A stretch of 64,000 nucleotides of DNA from assembly GCA_019314375.1 (NCBI GenBank), contig JAFCZJ010000040.1:1-64000 (forward strand). Direction: 5' to 3'. Source of the DNA: Deltaproteobacteria bacterium (GTDB lineage: Bacteria > Myxococcota > B64-G9). The translations under genes were made by a program, and so were the position numbers. This document shows positions 62,847 through 64,000 of the stretch, piece by piece (within the stretch, counting starts at the first letter, position 1; each line of letters starts with the position of its first letter). Under the pieces are notes generated by a model. It saw only the letters and a program-made list of their open reading frames with translations, was not told the origin of the DNA and searched no databases.

Positions 62847-63947
62847 TCAATCCGACTGTTTGTCTGGTTCGGGCAGCGCCGAGGGAGGATTCGGGGCCGG
62901 CGGGGCGATTTCGACCACGCCCGCCTTGGCTGCTTTGGCAATCCGCTCGGCCCAGGCTTGGCCGTCTTCTTTTTCAGTGGGCCAGAGCGATTCGTCTCCG
63001 GTGCCCAAGCGTAGTTCGAGGGCCGCCCAGCGGACCAAGGGCATGGGTCCGTAAACCGCCGAGTTCAATTTATCGAAGCGCTTCGTGGCCAGTTGGATCT
63101 GGGAGTGCTTCTCGGCGATCAGCACCTTCAGGGTTCGGGCCAGATAAGCGCCCTCGGCCTTCTGGTCCAGCAAGAAGATCAAGGCCTGGCCGCCAGCGAG
63201 CCCCAGGTCCCTTTCCCGAAGGACTCGTTCACGCTCGGCCTGTTGGCGCAAGGCCTCGCCGAGCTTTTTCTCCAGACCTTCGGTCTCTTCTTCCCTCAAG
63301 TCCAACAAAGGCCGGTCGTCGAGGATGAGTTCGTCCCGCCCCAAACTCAATTCGGGCCCAGGCTTCAAGGGCTTTTCGGCGTCGATGTCCACCGGGTCCA
63401 GTCTACGAGGCGGCATGGGTCGATGGCCGCTGTTTCCGCCGCTCCGATTGAGGATCTCCTGACTGCCCACACAAGCGTCTGCAGCATGAGGACGGGTACC
63501 CCAAAAAGCGGCCCCACCCACGACTAGGCTCAGAACACCCGCGGTCAGCGCGGCTTTGCCTGCCCGCTTCGTGTCCCGAATCCGCCAGACAGCGCCCAAG
63601 ACCAGGAGGCCCGCGGCCAACAAAGCCGGGACCATCAGGCCAGACATCTCGGCGATGCCCTGGGACAAAAGACGAATCTTCTCCCCCGGGGCCACCGCGG
63701 CCAGGGCGGAAAAGACAGTGTTGAACTCCATGGCCCGCCAGGCCAGACCCGCGCCGAAGATCAAAGCCGCAAGAGCGGCCATCAGACCCAAACCCGCAAA
63801 AGACGCCTTGGGCGCAAGGGCCTCATCGCGACCGGCCCGCATGCTCAGACCACAGGCCACGGCAGACAAGAGGCCTGAAAACGCTAGGGCGAAGCCGCCG
63901 GCCAACTGCAACATGATGTTTCCAGCCACACTCATCGCAAGGCTCAT
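62847..63947 (-). CDS. Membrane protein with C-terminal soluble domain, unknown function (possibly ExbB/TolQ-related)
   Basis: Several N-terminal TM segments, charged coiled-coil then periplasmic-like domain GGQALIFLLDQKAEGAYLARTLKVLIAEKHSQI; family call tentative. Confidence 0.5.
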   Translation of the reverse strand: MSLAMSVAGNIMLQLAGGFALAFSGLLSAVACGLSMRAGRDEALAPKASFAGLGLMAALAALIFGAGLAWRAMEFNTVFSALAAVAPGEKIRLLSQGIAEMSGLMVPALLAAGLLVLGAVWRIRDTKRAGKAALTAGVLSLVVGGAAFWGTRPHAADACVGSQEILNRSGGNSGHRPMPPRRLDPVDIDAEKPLKPGPELSLGRDELILDDRPLLDLREEETEGLEKKLGEALRQQAERERVLRERDLGLAGGQALIFLLDQKAEGAYLARTLKVLIAEKHSQIQLATKRFDKLNSAVYGPMPLVRWAALELRLGTGDESLWPTEKEDGQAWAERIAKAAKAGVVEIAPPAPNPPSALPEPDKQSD

Positions 63948-64000
63948 GGCCTTTTCAGATGGGTCCGCCCAAGCCGCGGAACTCAGGCCTTGTGCACGAC

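Overview
The window is a gene-dense bacterial chromosome segment of fairly high GC. The abundance of Ser/Thr kinases, FHA proteins and Asp-Ala-Gly-rich lipoproteins suggests a Myxococcota/Bradymonadota-like (deltaproteobacterial) genome, but that is inference. Housekeeping genes: MlaF/MCE lipid transport, a Crp/Fnr regulator, thiC, thiD, mazG, rpsT-holA-lptE-leuS, lgt, recQ, an acyl-CoA synthetase and three tRNAs (Thr-CGT, Glu-CTC, Leu-CAA). Between these lie many lipoproteins and signalling genes: three Ser/Thr kinases, two FHA-containing sigma54 activators and an FHA-GGDEF protein. The strongest non-trivial signals are: (i) near-perfect sigma54 -24/-12 promoters upstream of secreted-protein genes (14334, 32529, 36031, plus a weaker one at 25399), two of them with a shared GTGACAA/TTGTCAC palindromic element in enhancer position, in a window that encodes FHA-type sigma54 activators; (ii) an exact 41-bp tandem duplication (57495-57576) that frameshifts one gene and artificially fuses it in frame to the downstream sigma54 activator, giving the misleading 915-aa ORF; (iii) a 1052-bp tandem duplication that built a five-domain Cys-rich lipoprotein array with one gene fusion; (iv) a kinase gene flanked by both ends of a broken paralogue of the gene at 43354; (v) a cluster of DnaA-box-like sites upstream of rpsT; (vi) decayed vapBC and retropepsin-like cassettes. 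No CRISPR array, prophage, transposase or integrase was recognised. All assignments come from reading the sequence; no searches were run.
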